The notes under the pieces: model-generated
What the model saw: the letters and a program-made list of their open reading frames with translations, nothing else
Database searches by the model: none
Told to the model about the DNA's origin: nothing
IMG/VR virus record: IMGVR_UViG_3300047678_000082
Coordinates: 1-21,662 of that record
DNA from: a virus
Reading direction: 5' to 3' (one strand)
Length of the DNA stretch: 21,662 bases
In this document: positions 7,740 through 14,582 of the stretch, in pieces
Layout of the letters: every line of letters begins with the position of its first letter
Position numbering within the stretch: position 1 is the first letter of the stretch
Position numbers and translations under genes: made by a program

Positions 7740-9197
7740 TCAGTCTCCTAGATTGGCCTTGCCCGAGAGGGCGGCGCGCAGCCTTGCCGCCGTAGCAGCG
7801 ATCTTGGCCCGTGTTTCAATGTCGGCTTGCAGCGTTGCCGCCGTGCTTGTCTCGCCGGCCAGTGCCGGGTTCGTATTCGCGTCACCAGCAAGAGCGGGAC
7901 GTAGCCGCAGCACACCCGCCAGGATAACCAGCGTGAGCAGCGCCACAGCCGCAGCGTCCGAAATGCCCAAGGCTTCCGAGATGGAATCCGAAAGCAGCTT
8001 CCCGCCGACGAGATAATCGGCGATGGACACGTCTTCGGCGATCAATGCCGCCAGATTGGCCTGTAGACTGGCCGCGTCGGTCACGCTGACCAGTTCAGCC
8101 AGCGCGGCGTTGAAGATCGCGTTCGCCGCCGCTGCGTCCGTAAGGCTCAATGCCTCGGCTATGGATGCCGCCAGCGCCATGGTAGCGCTTGCCGCATCGG
8201 TCAGGCCCACCGTCTCGGCGATGGCGTTCTGTGCGTCCAGTAACCCCGTCAGCGCGTCACTGGCGCCGACATTGTCCGATATGGCAGCCTGCAACGCCGC
8301 GAGGTTGGATGCCGCGTCGGTAAAGCTGACGGCTTCCGCGATGGCGCCCGGCATGGTGAGTGCCGCCGCGACCGCATCGGCCACCGACATGGTTTCCGCC
8401 AGCGCCGCCAGCATGGCCAGATTGCCGCCCGCCGCGTCTGTCAGCGACAGCGCCTCGGCGATGCTGCTGGCGAACACCGCCAGCGCCGATGCATTGTCGG
8501 CCAGTCCCGCCGTTTCCGAGATGGCGCCGCCGATGGTCAGCGCGCCGCTCGCCGCGTCGGTGAAGGTTGCGGTCTCGCTGATGCTGTTGTTGTAGGCGTA
8601 GGTGATGATCAGCGCCGGGCGGTTCGCGCTCGTCGCATGATCGTCGGAATAAATCTGGTACTGCTCGCTCGTCGTCGGCGGCGTGCCGTCCATCAACTTC
8701 TGGCTGGCCGCCATGAAGTCGAAATCGCCGCCCGCCGCCGCCTCGATGGCCGTTCGCGCCGCCGCGTTCAGCGTAATCTGGTAGGTCGTGTCGCCGGTGT
8801 GATAGCCGGTCGCCGGAATCGTGCCGTAATTGGTCAGCGCCGCCAGTGTCGAGGCCGCTTTCCAGTCACCGCTGCCGACCGTGGCACCGGCGCTGAAGTT
8901 CAGCAGCTGCTGGGCGCAGGCCGTGGAACTGTTGAACGTGGCCTTTGTGAATTCGAGGACAGCCGATGAAACCGTGACACCCGCCGGCAGGCTGGCCAGC
9001 GAGAACCGGAAGAAGCATTCGTTCAGTTCCAGCGACGAGCCATCGGTCCACTGGCCCATCATCATGGTGTTGCTGGAATTATCGACGCTGCCAGCCGCGT
9101 AGGTTTCCTTCAGCGTCGCGTAATTCGCCAGCAATCCGGCCGAGCGCACGCGGCCGATGGCGACCGACGCGCTGGGCCGCACCGTAAGGGTCGTCAT
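7740..9197 (-). CDS. Repeat-rich putative adhesin/fibre with DNRLRE-like N-terminal domain
   Basis: This is a 485-residue protein. Residues about 1-205 resemble DNRLRE/disaggregatase-related beta-sandwich modules, which bind carbohydrates or surfaces; a typical piece is FFRFSLASLPAGVTVSSAVL. They are followed by eleven consecutive 20-residue repeats (about residues 206-425) with consensus [IL][SA]E-x-x-[SG]-x-[TA]DAA. A last Ala/Leu/Arg-rich tail (about 426-485) follows, with shorter ALAG-type repeats. The regular helical repeats suggest an elongated stalk, so a fibre or decoration on the capsid or neck is plausible. It overlaps the 9194-9529 gene by ATGA. Its place in the head-completion cluster, away from the tail tip, is unusual for an adhesin. 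Function is inferred. Confidence 0.65.
   Translation of the reverse strand: MTTLTVRPSASVAIGRVRSAGLLANYATLKETYAAGSVDNSSNTMMMGQWTDGSSLELNECFFRFSLASLPAGVTVSSAVLEFTKATFNSSTACAQQLLNFSAGATVGSGDWKAASTLAALTNYGTIPATGYHTGDTTYQITLNAAARTAIEAAAGGDFDFMAASQKLMDGTPPTTSEQYQIYSDDHATSANRPALIITYAYNNSISETATFTDAASGALTIGGAISETAGLADNASALAVFASSIAEALSLTDAAGGNLAMLAALAETMSVADAVAAALTMPGAIAEAVSFTDAASNLAALQAAISDNVGASDALTGLLDAQNAIAETVGLTDAASATMALAASIAEALSLTDAAAANAIFNAALAELVSVTDAASLQANLAALIAEDVSIADYLVGGKLLSDSISEALGISDAAAVALLTLVILAGVLRLRPALAGDANTNPALAGETSTAATLQADIETRAKIAATAARLRAALSGKANLGD
7923..8582 (-). repeat. Eleven tandem 60-bp coding repeats
   Basis: Eleven units of exactly 60 bp encode 20-residue repeats that begin ISE/IAE/LAE and carry a central TDAA or SDAA. 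Copies are diverged at DNA level but keep strict phase, with no indels. One unit (beginning ISDNVGASDALTG) and the one reading IAEDVSIADYLVG are the most diverged. Confidence 0.85.
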
Positions 9198-9529
9198 GCG
9201 CGCCAGAGCCCAAGCTGGCGGGCAAATTCCGTGGTGGCAACCGCGACGGGATCGATCCGGCCCATCACCGTCGTCTCGATCATCTCGTGTTGATCGTTTT
9301 CGGCGATGGACGTGCGCGGCACATCACCGGCAGGGTCCAGCAGCCATGTTTCCGGGTCCGGATAGACCCAGGACCGCCACTTGCCGGCGAAATCGTCGAA
9401 CAGGCCGATCCGCAGCACTTCGTCGTCGGCCTCGAGACTGGTAACGGTCGCCCCCAGCGTCTCGAAAATGATCGGCAGCGGGCCGAACGTCGCCAGCAGC
9501 GCCGCGACATGCATCTCGGCTTTGGTCAT
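9194..9529 (-). CDS. Hypothetical phage protein between cement and fibre genes
   Basis: This 111-residue protein starts MTKAEMHVAALLATFG. It is mixed alpha/beta with an acidic middle (LEADDEVLRIGLFDDFAGKW) and a Trp/Pro-rich segment (WVYPDPETWLLDPAGDVP). Its ATG is just 3' of the terminator that follows the cement gene, so it probably begins a new transcription segment or relies on read-through. It ends with ATGA on the repeat protein. No family is recognised. By position it could be a head-completion (adaptor or stopper) protein. Confidence 0.6.
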   Translation of the reverse strand: MTKAEMHVAALLATFGPLPIIFETLGATVTSLEADDEVLRIGLFDDFAGKWRSWVYPDPETWLLDPAGDVPRTSIAENDQHEMIETTVMGRIDPVAVATTEFARQLGLWRA

Positions 9530-9542
9530 CTGGCCTCGGGAT

Positions 9543-9574
9543 GGAAAAGGCCGGAGCGGTCAGGCTCCGGCCTT
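9543..9574 (-). terminator. Intrinsic terminator after the cement protein gene
   Basis: An 11-bp perfect stem (AAGGCCGGAGC/GCTCCGGCCTT) with a 6-base loop lies 6 bases after the stop at 9580. It is followed by TTTTCC on the minus strand. This is the strongest terminator in the head operon. It should keep capsid and cement mRNA in excess over the downstream connector and tail genes. Confidence 0.85.
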
Positions 9575-9579
9575 CAGGT

Positions 9580-10353
9580 TTAGACGGTGGCGCTGAATGG
9601 CGTGGCCTCGGCGCCGGTCGCCTTGCCGCGCACTTCCACCGAGAACACGTTCGTGGCGATGTCGCGGACGATGATCTTGTCGCCCGCGTATCCGCCAGTC
9701 GTCGTACCGTTCAGGGTGATGGTGTCATCGGTCGCGGCCGCCGCGATGAAGCCCTTCACCGTCGCCGGGTCGTCCGAGACGATCATCGAGAAGCCGATAA
9801 AGGCGTCCGACGCGTTGGCCACCTTGATCGTGGTCGACGGCGTGGTCACGGTCGTCTTGATGATGAACTCGTAGATATTGCCCGTACCAGCCGCAGCCGG
9901 CAGGGTAACCGCCTGGCTGGCCGCGCGGTCCAGCAGGACAATCTTGCCAGCGTGCTTGGCCGCCGTAACGGTCAGGGTGGCCGCCGTAACGGAGACAAGG
10001 CCACCAGCAACCGCCGGAACGATGCCGTTCAGGCGCACATAGCCAGTGGTCAAGGTGGAGCCAGAGCCCACAGTTGCGGTGGCAACGCCGATATAGACGC
10101 CGTCACCGGCCACATTGGTACAGCGAGTATTGGCGTCATCCCAGAAGATGCGGTCGCCGACAGCCCATGCCTGCGAGCCGACCTTGACCAGGTTGAACAC
10201 GCCATCCGTGGCGAGGACCACGTCTTCACCGACAAGCTGGGTGGTTGCGGCGACACCGAAGATGCCGCCGATGAGGTAGCCGAGGCCGGAAGTCGTACCG
10301 CCGGACGGGGCCGTGACGGTGACGTTATCACCGTCCTGAATGTAGTTCTTCAT
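9580..10353 (-). CDS. Capsid cement/decoration protein (DUF2190-like)
   Basis: This 257-residue protein is encoded right after the major capsid gene. Residues 1-110 match the DUF2190 pattern: MKNYIQDGDNVTVTAPSGG, then GVATTxQLVGEDVV, a RIFWDD turn and a final GYVRLNG strand. Members sit on the capsid surface as trimeric cement proteins. Residues 110-257 form an added beta-rich domain (TLPAAAGTGNIYEFIIK and later strands) that may project outward. An AAAGGAC ribosome site precedes ATG 10353, and a strong terminator follows the stop. The cement role is inferred from family and location. Confidence 0.78.
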   Translation of the reverse strand: MKNYIQDGDNVTVTAPSGGTTSGLGYLIGGIFGVAATTQLVGEDVVLATDGVFNLVKVGSQAWAVGDRIFWDDANTRCTNVAGDGVYIGVATATVGSGSTLTTGYVRLNGIVPAVAGGLVSVTAATLTVTAAKHAGKIVLLDRAASQAVTLPAAAGTGNIYEFIIKTTVTTPSTTIKVANASDAFIGFSMIVSDDPATVKGFIAAAATDDTITLNGTTTGGYAGDKIIVRDIATNVFSVEVRGKATGAEATPFSATV

Positions 10354-10380
10354 GTCTGATGTCCTTTCAGGATCAGCGAA

Positions 10381-11751
10381 TTACGCGCCGGCGTTCTTGT
10401 ACATACCGCGCCAGTCCAGCGCCTTGGCGGCGAAGTCGTGGCGGGCCTTGATCTCGATGCCGTCCACCTCGAATCCCACGCGGGTCTCGGTGTAGACACC
10501 GTCCTGGCCGTCCAGATAGGCATACTCGATGGTGTCGATCTGGTCCGGGGAGGCGAAGACGTACCACTGGTTACCGGTCAGCCGGGCCTCGGTGATGGGC
10601 TCGAGACCGGAGTAGACATTCTGGGTTGCCTGCGAGACCGGCACGTAGTTCGCGCTGGTCATCTGCTTGCGCACCATGTCGGTCGCCCAGCCGCCCACCA
10701 GATACCGGCCCTGCAGGTTCAGGTAGGTGGTGTCATCACTGTCGCGACCTGTCTGCGAGCCGATGGCGGTCATGGCTGCGCCAATGGTCGTCAGGTCAGG
10801 GGCCGCACCGGAACCGGACTGGTTCGCGTGATTGGTCGCGTCGAACAGCGTGTACCCGTCATTCAGCGCGGCGTTGGCAGTGATGATGCCCCACACCGTG
10901 TCCGATTCCAGGTTGGCGGCCGACTGGCCCATCAGCTGGGGGATGCGGGTGAAGGCGTTCAGATCGTCGTTGATGATCGCCTGGCGGGTGATCGGCACGA
11001 TGCGGCCATAGGTGGACAGGGAATAGACTTCCTTGCCCTCTCCGATATAACCGTAGGTGAATTCACCTTCCTCGGTGACCTTGCGCATCTTCGGGCCGCT
11101 GCCCAGCTGGGTGCGCTGCGCCTGCTTGAAGTCAGGCAACGTGGTCCGGCGGGCAATCGGCAGGAAAGTGCGCGGGGCGGTCGCATAGCCCATGCGCAGC
11201 GTCTTGTTGGCGACGTTGGCGAGGATATACGGGAAGTCGGAGGTGGACAGCATGCCGCCGGAGCGAACATCCATGCCCAGCACCAGGCCGGCGCGGGCCA
11301 TCTTGTCAGTGCCCTTGGTGTTGACGCCGCGGCGCTCCAGGAGGTCGGTGCCGACTTCCAGCAGCGAACGGCCCATGAACTGGCGGGCGCCGTCTTCCAG
11401 CGGATTCTTGGCCGGATCATAGCGGTGCATGATGGCGTTTTCGGCCAGTGCGCGGGTCGTGTCGACTTCGTCGCGGGTGATCTGGACATGGTTTTCGGTG
11501 CGCACCTGTTCGTCCTTTGCGGCAAGGTGATCGAAGATCGCGGCGCGGGCCTGCTCGATGGTCAGGCCCTTGTCTTCCACGCTCTCAAACAGAGCATCGC
11601 GGTAGACGGTATCGAGGCCAACCGCGCGAACGGCGGCGGTCACTTCCTTGAAGCTTGCCTTGGCCGGCTTCTCGGTGCGGGTTTCAACCGCGACCTGGGC
11701 GGGCTCGGTGCGGACTTCGGTGGCGGGCGGGTTGCCCGTGGCTTCGGTCAT
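10381..11751 (-). CDS. Major capsid protein (protease-fused HK97-type)
   Basis: This 456-residue product is counted from the internal ATG 11751. The first 100 residues are polar and helical (a scaffold-like delta region with ATEVRTEPAQVAVETRTEKP). They are followed by a capsid body with landmark pieces GFFTYGYIGEGKE-like (here EFTYGYIGEGKEVYSLSTY), GRIVPITRQAIINDD, and a C-terminal EIKARHDFAAKALDWRGMYK. These match the capsid domain of protease/capsid fusion proteins from alphaproteobacterial prophages. The frame continues upstream into a protease remnant, so full-length protein was originally a fusion. An AGGAG at 11758-11762, 6 bases from this ATG, suggests that capsid protein can also be made alone. 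Confidence 0.88.
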   Translation of the reverse strand: MTEATGNPPATEVRTEPAQVAVETRTEKPAKASFKEVTAAVRAVGLDTVYRDALFESVEDKGLTIEQARAAIFDHLAAKDEQVRTENHVQITRDEVDTTRALAENAIMHRYDPAKNPLEDGARQFMGRSLLEVGTDLLERRGVNTKGTDKMARAGLVLGMDVRSGGMLSTSDFPYILANVANKTLRMGYATAPRTFLPIARRTTLPDFKQAQRTQLGSGPKMRKVTEEGEFTYGYIGEGKEVYSLSTYGRIVPITRQAIINDDLNAFTRIPQLMGQSAANLESDTVWGIITANAALNDGYTLFDATNHANQSGSGAAPDLTTIGAAMTAIGSQTGRDSDDTTYLNLQGRYLVGGWATDMVRKQMTSANYVPVSQATQNVYSGLEPITEARLTGNQWYVFASPDQIDTIEYAYLDGQDGVYTETRVGFEVDGIEIKARHDFAAKALDWRGMYKNAGA

Positions 11752-11952
11752 CGGATTCTCCTCTGATGGACCAGGCTCGGGCAGTGCCCGGATGGTGCAG
11801 GGAAAAGTCTTGGTGTTTTCGCTGCGGACCCCTGCGCCCGCATCGGCCCCTACCGGGACAAAACTCAGTTCCATGGGCTCCCAATCGGTGGCCCGCCAGA
11901 TGTCGGGACCGTCGTCGGATTCCGTCTTCTCGTAGGTGTGGACGCGGTACCC
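11752..11952 (-). pseudogene. Prohead protease, C-terminal remnant (5' end lost)
   Basis: This frame is continuous with the capsid gene. It encodes GYRVHTYEKTESDDGPDIW, then RATDWEPMELSFVPVGADAG, a hallmark of the end of HK97-type prohead proteases. That enzyme cleaves scaffold and capsid N-termini inside the prohead. The catalytic His and Ser lie in the part that should precede GYRV, and that part is absent. Upstream, the sequence abruptly becomes antisense to a methyltransferase fragment. The reading frame stays open to 12114 by chance, but that extra piece is not protease. The cut coincides with the genome junction at about 11945-11962. Confidence 0.75.
11758..11762 (-). promoter_or_regulatory. 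Internal ribosome binding site for the capsid domain
   Basis: AGGAG lies on the minus strand with a 6-base spacer before ATG 11751, inside the protease/capsid frame. It would permit capsid synthesis independent of the protease, and it decides the start chosen for the capsid entry. Confidence 0.55.
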
Positions 11953-11962
11953 ACAGCATTCC
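11945..11962. other. Head-to-head junction of two 5'-truncated genes
   Basis: To the left the minus strand codes for the end of a prohead protease. To the right the plus strand codes for the end of a DNA methyltransferase. Both coding homologies stop here and both 5' ends are missing. The missing interval would normally hold protease active site, portal, terminase, replication and repressor genes. This is a deletion end-joint or an assembly misjoin. Confidence 0.7.
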
Positions 11963-12409
11963 GACGCCGACAGCCTCGGATCACATCGAGCGGCAGGAAA
12001 CCTACGGCCAACTGAACTATGCGACGAACAAGGCGGTGACGCTGGATCGGTTTGCGAAGATGTGGCCGACACCAACAGTAAGCGGAAATCACAACCGGAA
12101 GGGCGCGTCGGCAAACTCAGGCGACGGACTCGCGACCGCAGTCAAGATGTGGCGCACACCAGCAGCATCGGATGCGAACAAGTGGTCGAACCAGTCTTTG
12201 GAAGAGCGTTTGGCCAAGGGGCAGCAGATCAGATTGAACACGCAAGTCTCACCCAAGGGTGGGGCTGGTGGCGCACTGAACCCGACGTGGGTCGAGTGGC
12301 TCATGGGGTTCCCGCTCGGGTGGACCGACTTAAAGGGCTAGGCAACGCCGTAGTCCCCCAAATCCCCGAGATGATCGGGCGTGCCATTCTTGCAGCGCGG
12401 GGTGAGTGA
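11955..12409 (+). pseudogene. DNA cytosine methyltransferase, C-terminal remnant with frameshift
   Basis: The plus frame from about 11955 reads SIPTPTASDHIERQ, then WPTPTVSGNHNRKGASA, GDGLATAVKMW and NPTWVEWLMGFPLGW. This is the repeating WPTPTASD pattern and conserved C-terminus of phage cytosine-5 methyltransferases. The catalytic PC motif and SAM-binding motifs lie in the lost 5' part. The frame stops at TAG 12339-12341. The characteristic last motif, LGNAVVPQIPEMIGRAIL, continues in the -1 frame to 12409. The change of frame falls exactly on A_AAG_GGC, just before the stop. It is either a frameshift mutation in a decaying gene or a slippage site. Enzymatic activity is not expected from this copy. 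Confidence 0.75.
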
Positions 12410-12446
12410 TGGAGCGGACCTTGCCTGAGATACAGGAGATCGGAAA

Positions 12447-12635
12447 ATGACGCGGTATGTGTGCATCAAGAAGTTCGCCGAGATCAGCGGCTACAGCGAG
12501 AAGGCGATCTATCATAAGGTCGAAAACGGCGTGTGGGTCGAGGGCCATCAGTACAAGAAGGCCAGGGACAACCGCATCCTGATCGACATCAAGGGGTATG
12601 AGCGATGGGTAGAGGGCGGCCAGGGACCGGCGTAG
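12447..12635 (+). CDS. xis: Excisionase-like DNA-binding protein
   Basis: This 62-residue protein contains a winged-helix DNA-binding motif (KKFAEISGYSEKAIYHKV at about residues 8-25) and a basic wing (HQYKKARDNRILI), as in phage excisionases and excisionase-like regulators. It would bend attP or attL/R DNA and direct the integrase to excision. It lies immediately upstream of the integrase and overlaps its start by 31 bases, the usual xis-int layout. GGAG lies 9 bases before the ATG. A 13-codon ORF (12409-12450) overlaps its start by ATGA and may couple translation. The exact Pfam family was not searched. Confidence 0.75.
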   Translation: MTRYVCIKKFAEISGYSEKAIYHKVENGVWVEGHQYKKARDNRILIDIKGYERWVEGGQGPA

Positions 12636-13771
12636 AGCCGTTACAGACATGCATCCGCATCCGATTCCAGTACCAGAACCAGCGCTGCACCGAACGGCTC
12701 GACTTGGAGCCGACGCCGGCCAACATCAAGGCTGCGGTGCGGCTGGTGGCGAAGGTCAAGGGCCAGATCGCCCACGGCACGTTCGACTACGCCGAGACGT
12801 TCCCGAATTCACCCCGCGCGTTGCAGGCGCCCAAGCGGCTGTTCAGGGATTACGCAAAGGCATGGCTGGGCACGTTGACGGTGCAGAAGTCCACCCGCAA
12901 GGGCTACGAGAACGCCATAGACTACGTTTGGATTCCCGCGCTTGGGGACCGGCCTGTTGCCGAGATCGTCTATTCGGAGATCGCCAAGGTGGTCGGGGAG
13001 AAGGCGGAGACGGCCAGCGGCAAGACGGTCAACAATATCCTGATCCCGCTCCGCAAGGTGTTCGCGTCGGCGAAGGCGGACAAGATGATCAAGGATTTGC
13101 CCACTGCCGAAGTGCACAATTTGCCGCACCAGTCACCGGAGCCGGACCCGTTCGAGCGAGGCGAGATGGAAAAGATCGTCGCCTTCATGAAGGACAAGTA
13201 CCCGGAGCAGGTGTGGAACTATTACGAGTTCGCGTTCAATACCGGCCTGCGCCCATCCGAACAGATCGTGGTGCGCTGGGCAGACGTGGATTGGGTACGC
13301 CGGAAGATCAAGATCGAGCGCGCCAGGGTGCGCTTCCGAGAGAAGGGCACCAAAACGAATACCGTGCGACTGGTAGACCTGAACGACCGCGCCATGGAGG
13401 CCCTGGAGCGTCAGAAGGCGCACACCTTCATGAAGGGCGAGGAGATATTCGAGAACCCCGTCAGCGGGCGCGTGTGGGCCAGCGAGAAGGTACAGCGGCT
13501 GAAATACTTCTACCCTGCTCAGAAGGCGCTTGGCATCAGGGTTCGGCACGCCTACCAGACCCGGCACACCTACGCGACCGTCCGGCTCATGGGCGGCATC
13601 GTCCCCGCCTACATTGCCAAGCAGCTCGGGCACAAGACCACGGCCATGCTGTTCAAGCACTACGCCAAATGGATCGAAGGCGCGGACAAAGGGACCGAAG
13701 CGGCCAAGGTGAATGCGTTATTTGCCCAGCATTTGCCCACGGACGTTGCAAACACCGCAGAAACCCGCTAA
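12605..13771 (+). CDS. int: Tyrosine recombinase integrase
   Basis: This 388-residue integrase has three domains. Residues 1-60 form an arm-site-binding domain of the DUF3596 type (MGRGRPGTGVE, then IRIRFQYQNQRCTERL). Residues about 75-165 are a SAM-like core-binding domain. The catalytic domain covers about 180-360. Catalytic residues visible are Arg216 (TGLRPSE), a Lys near 248-250, Arg320 in YQTRHTYAT, His343 (QLGHKTT) and the nucleophile Tyr353 (FKHYAKW). The usual first His of H-x-x-R is Tyr317, as is common in this subgroup. It recombines attP with a host tRNA attB. The gene ends 5 bases before the tRNA-like att core. Confidence 0.93.
   Translation: MGRGRPGTGVEPLQTCIRIRFQYQNQRCTERLDLEPTPANIKAAVRLVAKVKGQIAHGTFDYAETFPNSPRALQAPKRLFRDYAKAWLGTLTVQKSTRKGYENAIDYVWIPALGDRPVAEIVYSEIAKVVGEKAETASGKTVNNILIPLRKVFASAKADKMIKDLPTAEVHNLPHQSPEPDPFERGEMEKIVAFMKDKYPEQVWNYYEFAFNTGLRPSEQIVVRWADVDWVRRKIKIERARVRFREKGTKTNTVRLVDLNDRAMEALERQKAHTFMKGEEIFENPVSGRVWASEKVQRLKYFYPAQKALGIRVRHAYQTRHTYATVRLMGGIVPAYIAKQLGHKTTAMLFKHYAKWIEGADKGTEAAKVNALFAQHLPTDVANTAETR
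13721..13740 (+). repeat. Left pair of putative integrase arm-type sites
   Basis: TTTGCCCAG at 13721 and TTTGCCCAC at 13732 are direct repeats 11 bases apart, inside the 3' end of int. A matching pair lies on the other side of the att core (13882-13902). Paired direct repeats on both sides of the core are typical of integrase arm sites in attP. Confidence 0.6.
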
Positions 13772-13776
13772 AAATA

Positions 13777-13804
13777 TGGTGCGAGCGACGGGAGTCGAAC
13801 CCGT
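13777..13804 (-). other. attP: attP core: 3' end of a tRNA gene (T arm to CCA)
   Basis: Read on the minus strand, this is a tRNA 3' end. It has a T stem ACGGG/CCCGT with loop TTCGACT, an acceptor 3' half CGCTCGC, a discriminator A, and encoded CCA. No anticodon or D arm is present upstream, so it is a tRNA fragment and not a gene. Phage integrases commonly use such ends as attP cores, and this one follows int directly. The host tRNA should begin GCGAGCG; its identity cannot be read from this fragment. Core length against attB is unknown. Confidence 0.82.
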
Positions 13805-13831
13805 TGCGGTGGGGGTTTACGGGGAATACAT

Positions 13832-13856
13832 GGGAACAGGTTCACGGCCTGTTTCC
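13832..13856. repeat. Imperfect inverted repeat next to attP
   Basis: GGGAACAGG and CCTGTTTCC form a 9-bp stem with one mismatch around a 7-base spacer, between the att core and the right arm repeats. It could bind Xis or a host bending protein, or be chance. No function is visible. Confidence 0.4.
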
Positions 13857-13881
13857 AATAGGTTCCCGGAGAACATCCTAT

Positions 13882-13902
13882 TTTGCCCACGAATTTGCCC
13901 AC
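13882..13902 (+). repeat. Right pair of putative integrase arm-type sites
   Basis: TTTGCCCAC occurs at 13882 and again at 13894. The second is part of ATTTGCCCACGGA (13893-13905), which is repeated exactly at 13731-13743 across the att core. This supports P and P' arms of the integration site. Confidence 0.6.
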
Positions 13903-13913
13903 GGAGGCCTTTT

Positions 13914-14384
13914 ATGAAAATCCCGATGGCCATGTGGCAGTCGCCTAAGGAGATGACGAACATCTACGTCATCGAATGCGCTGGCTTCATCAAGGTCGGC
14001 ATCGCTGGCAGCATTGAAGGCAGGCTCCAGCAGTTGCGCGCCATGAACCCGCTGGAATGCGAACTGCGACACAGCGTGCGGGTCTGCAAGCATTACGCCC
14101 GAACGGTCGAAACCCGCGTTCATATGGCGCTTCACAAGCTTGGGAGGACGCACCGATACGAATGGTTCAACGCGACTATCGAGGAAGCCATCGCAGAGGT
14201 TGAGCGGCTGAAGGCATGGCACGACCAAACCTATGCCGAGCATCTTGTGCACGTCGGAAGCAATCAGCCGCCGGCCGATTTTGACAAGTGGCTACACCCG
14301 CGCCGCCATGCTCGCAGCGGCACCCGCACTAGAGGGAGAGCGGTAGATGGCGCGGCGGCGGTTCAGCACATGGACAGAAGTTGA
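13914..14384 (+). CDS. GIY-YIG / T5orf172-like nuclease family protein
   Basis: This 156-residue protein starts at ATG 13914 behind a GGAGG 6 bases upstream. Residues about 15-95 have the features of the T5orf172/GIY-YIG family. They include an opening strand (TNIYVIECAGFIKVGIAGSI), a helix with RLQQLRAMNP, a conserved E-x-x-VHMALH helix and a closing HRYEWFN strand carrying the acidic residue. Such domains are nicking nucleases or inactive relatives in phages; the substrate is unknown. The last 40 residues are Arg/His-rich and unlikely to be conserved. The gene lies between attP and the spanins. It could be late cargo, and may be lost or retained depending on the exact att point. Confidence 0.68.
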   Translation: MKIPMAMWQSPKEMTNIYVIECAGFIKVGIAGSIEGRLQQLRAMNPLECELRHSVRVCKHYARTVETRVHMALHKLGRTHRYEWFNATIEEAIAEVERLKAWHDQTYAEHLVHVGSNQPPADFDKWLHPRRHARSGTRTRGRAVDGAAAVQHMDRS

Positions 14385-14547
14385 CGCGCTTGATCCCGCC
14401 GAACTAGTGGAGGGCTATTGGGACGGCTACAATGGCGAGCAGGAGCCATCGACTGCGGGCAATCTATCGGCATTGCTGGATTGCGGGGGAACTGGTAAAA
14501 TCCGCTGCAACGGGGATCGGGAGAACTGCCAAACAACCGGTCCCTGA
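14347..14547 (+). CDS. Small phage ORF related to ribosome-modulation-factor-like proteins
   Basis: This 66-residue ORF overlaps the end of the GIY-YIG gene and ends 4 bases before a terminator. Its first half (TWTEVDALDPAELVEGYWDG, then YNGEQEPS) resembles short phage proteins with an AxEGYxDG helix. Its second half does not match the expected W-x-x-GW-x-x-G pattern. A partly similar run (YRHCWIAGE) is found in another frame, so a frameshift is possible. Function unknown. Confidence 0.45.
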   Translation: MARRRFSTWTEVDALDPAELVEGYWDGYNGEQEPSTAGNLSALLDCGGTGKIRCNGDRENCQTTGP

Positions 14548-14551
14548 AATC

Positions 14552-14582
14552 GAGGCCTCAGAGCGGCAAACTCTGGGGCCTC
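14552..14582 (+). terminator. Intrinsic terminator-like hairpin
   Basis: A 12-bp stem (GAGGCCTCAGAG/CTCTGGGGCCTC, with one G-T pair) and a 7-base loop CGGCAAA are followed by AACCTTTCC. The hairpin directly follows the stop at 14547. It probably ends the plus-strand int-to-small-ORF unit, though the T tract is short. Confidence 0.65.

Noticed and set aside
7923-8582. CRISPR-like array from 60-bp periodicity
   Set aside because: There are no constant repeats separated by variable spacers. The units are diverged coding repeats in one frame.
10438-11766. Long plus-strand open frame (442 codons) opposite the capsid gene
   Set aside because: It is antisense to the clearly recognised capsid protein, shows no domain and has the shadow composition (Gly/Ala/Arg/Val/His).
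11952-12114. Extension of the capsid fusion frame up to an ATG at 12114
   Set aside because: The sequence beyond about 11952 is antisense to the methyltransferase and shows no protease similarity. The frame is open by chance.
13777-13804. A complete tRNA gene on the minus strand
   Set aside because: Only the T arm and acceptor end are present. Sequence upstream does not form an anticodon arm or D arm.
13713-13913. N-terminal extension of the GIY-YIG gene reading RATGVEPVAVG
   Set aside because: That phrase is a known artifact of translating a tRNA 3' end. The real start has a GGAGG at 13903-13907.
12649-13917. Long frame overlapping the integrase in +2
   Set aside because: The integrase frame has all catalytic motifs; this one is a Gly/Arg-rich shadow that runs across the att core.
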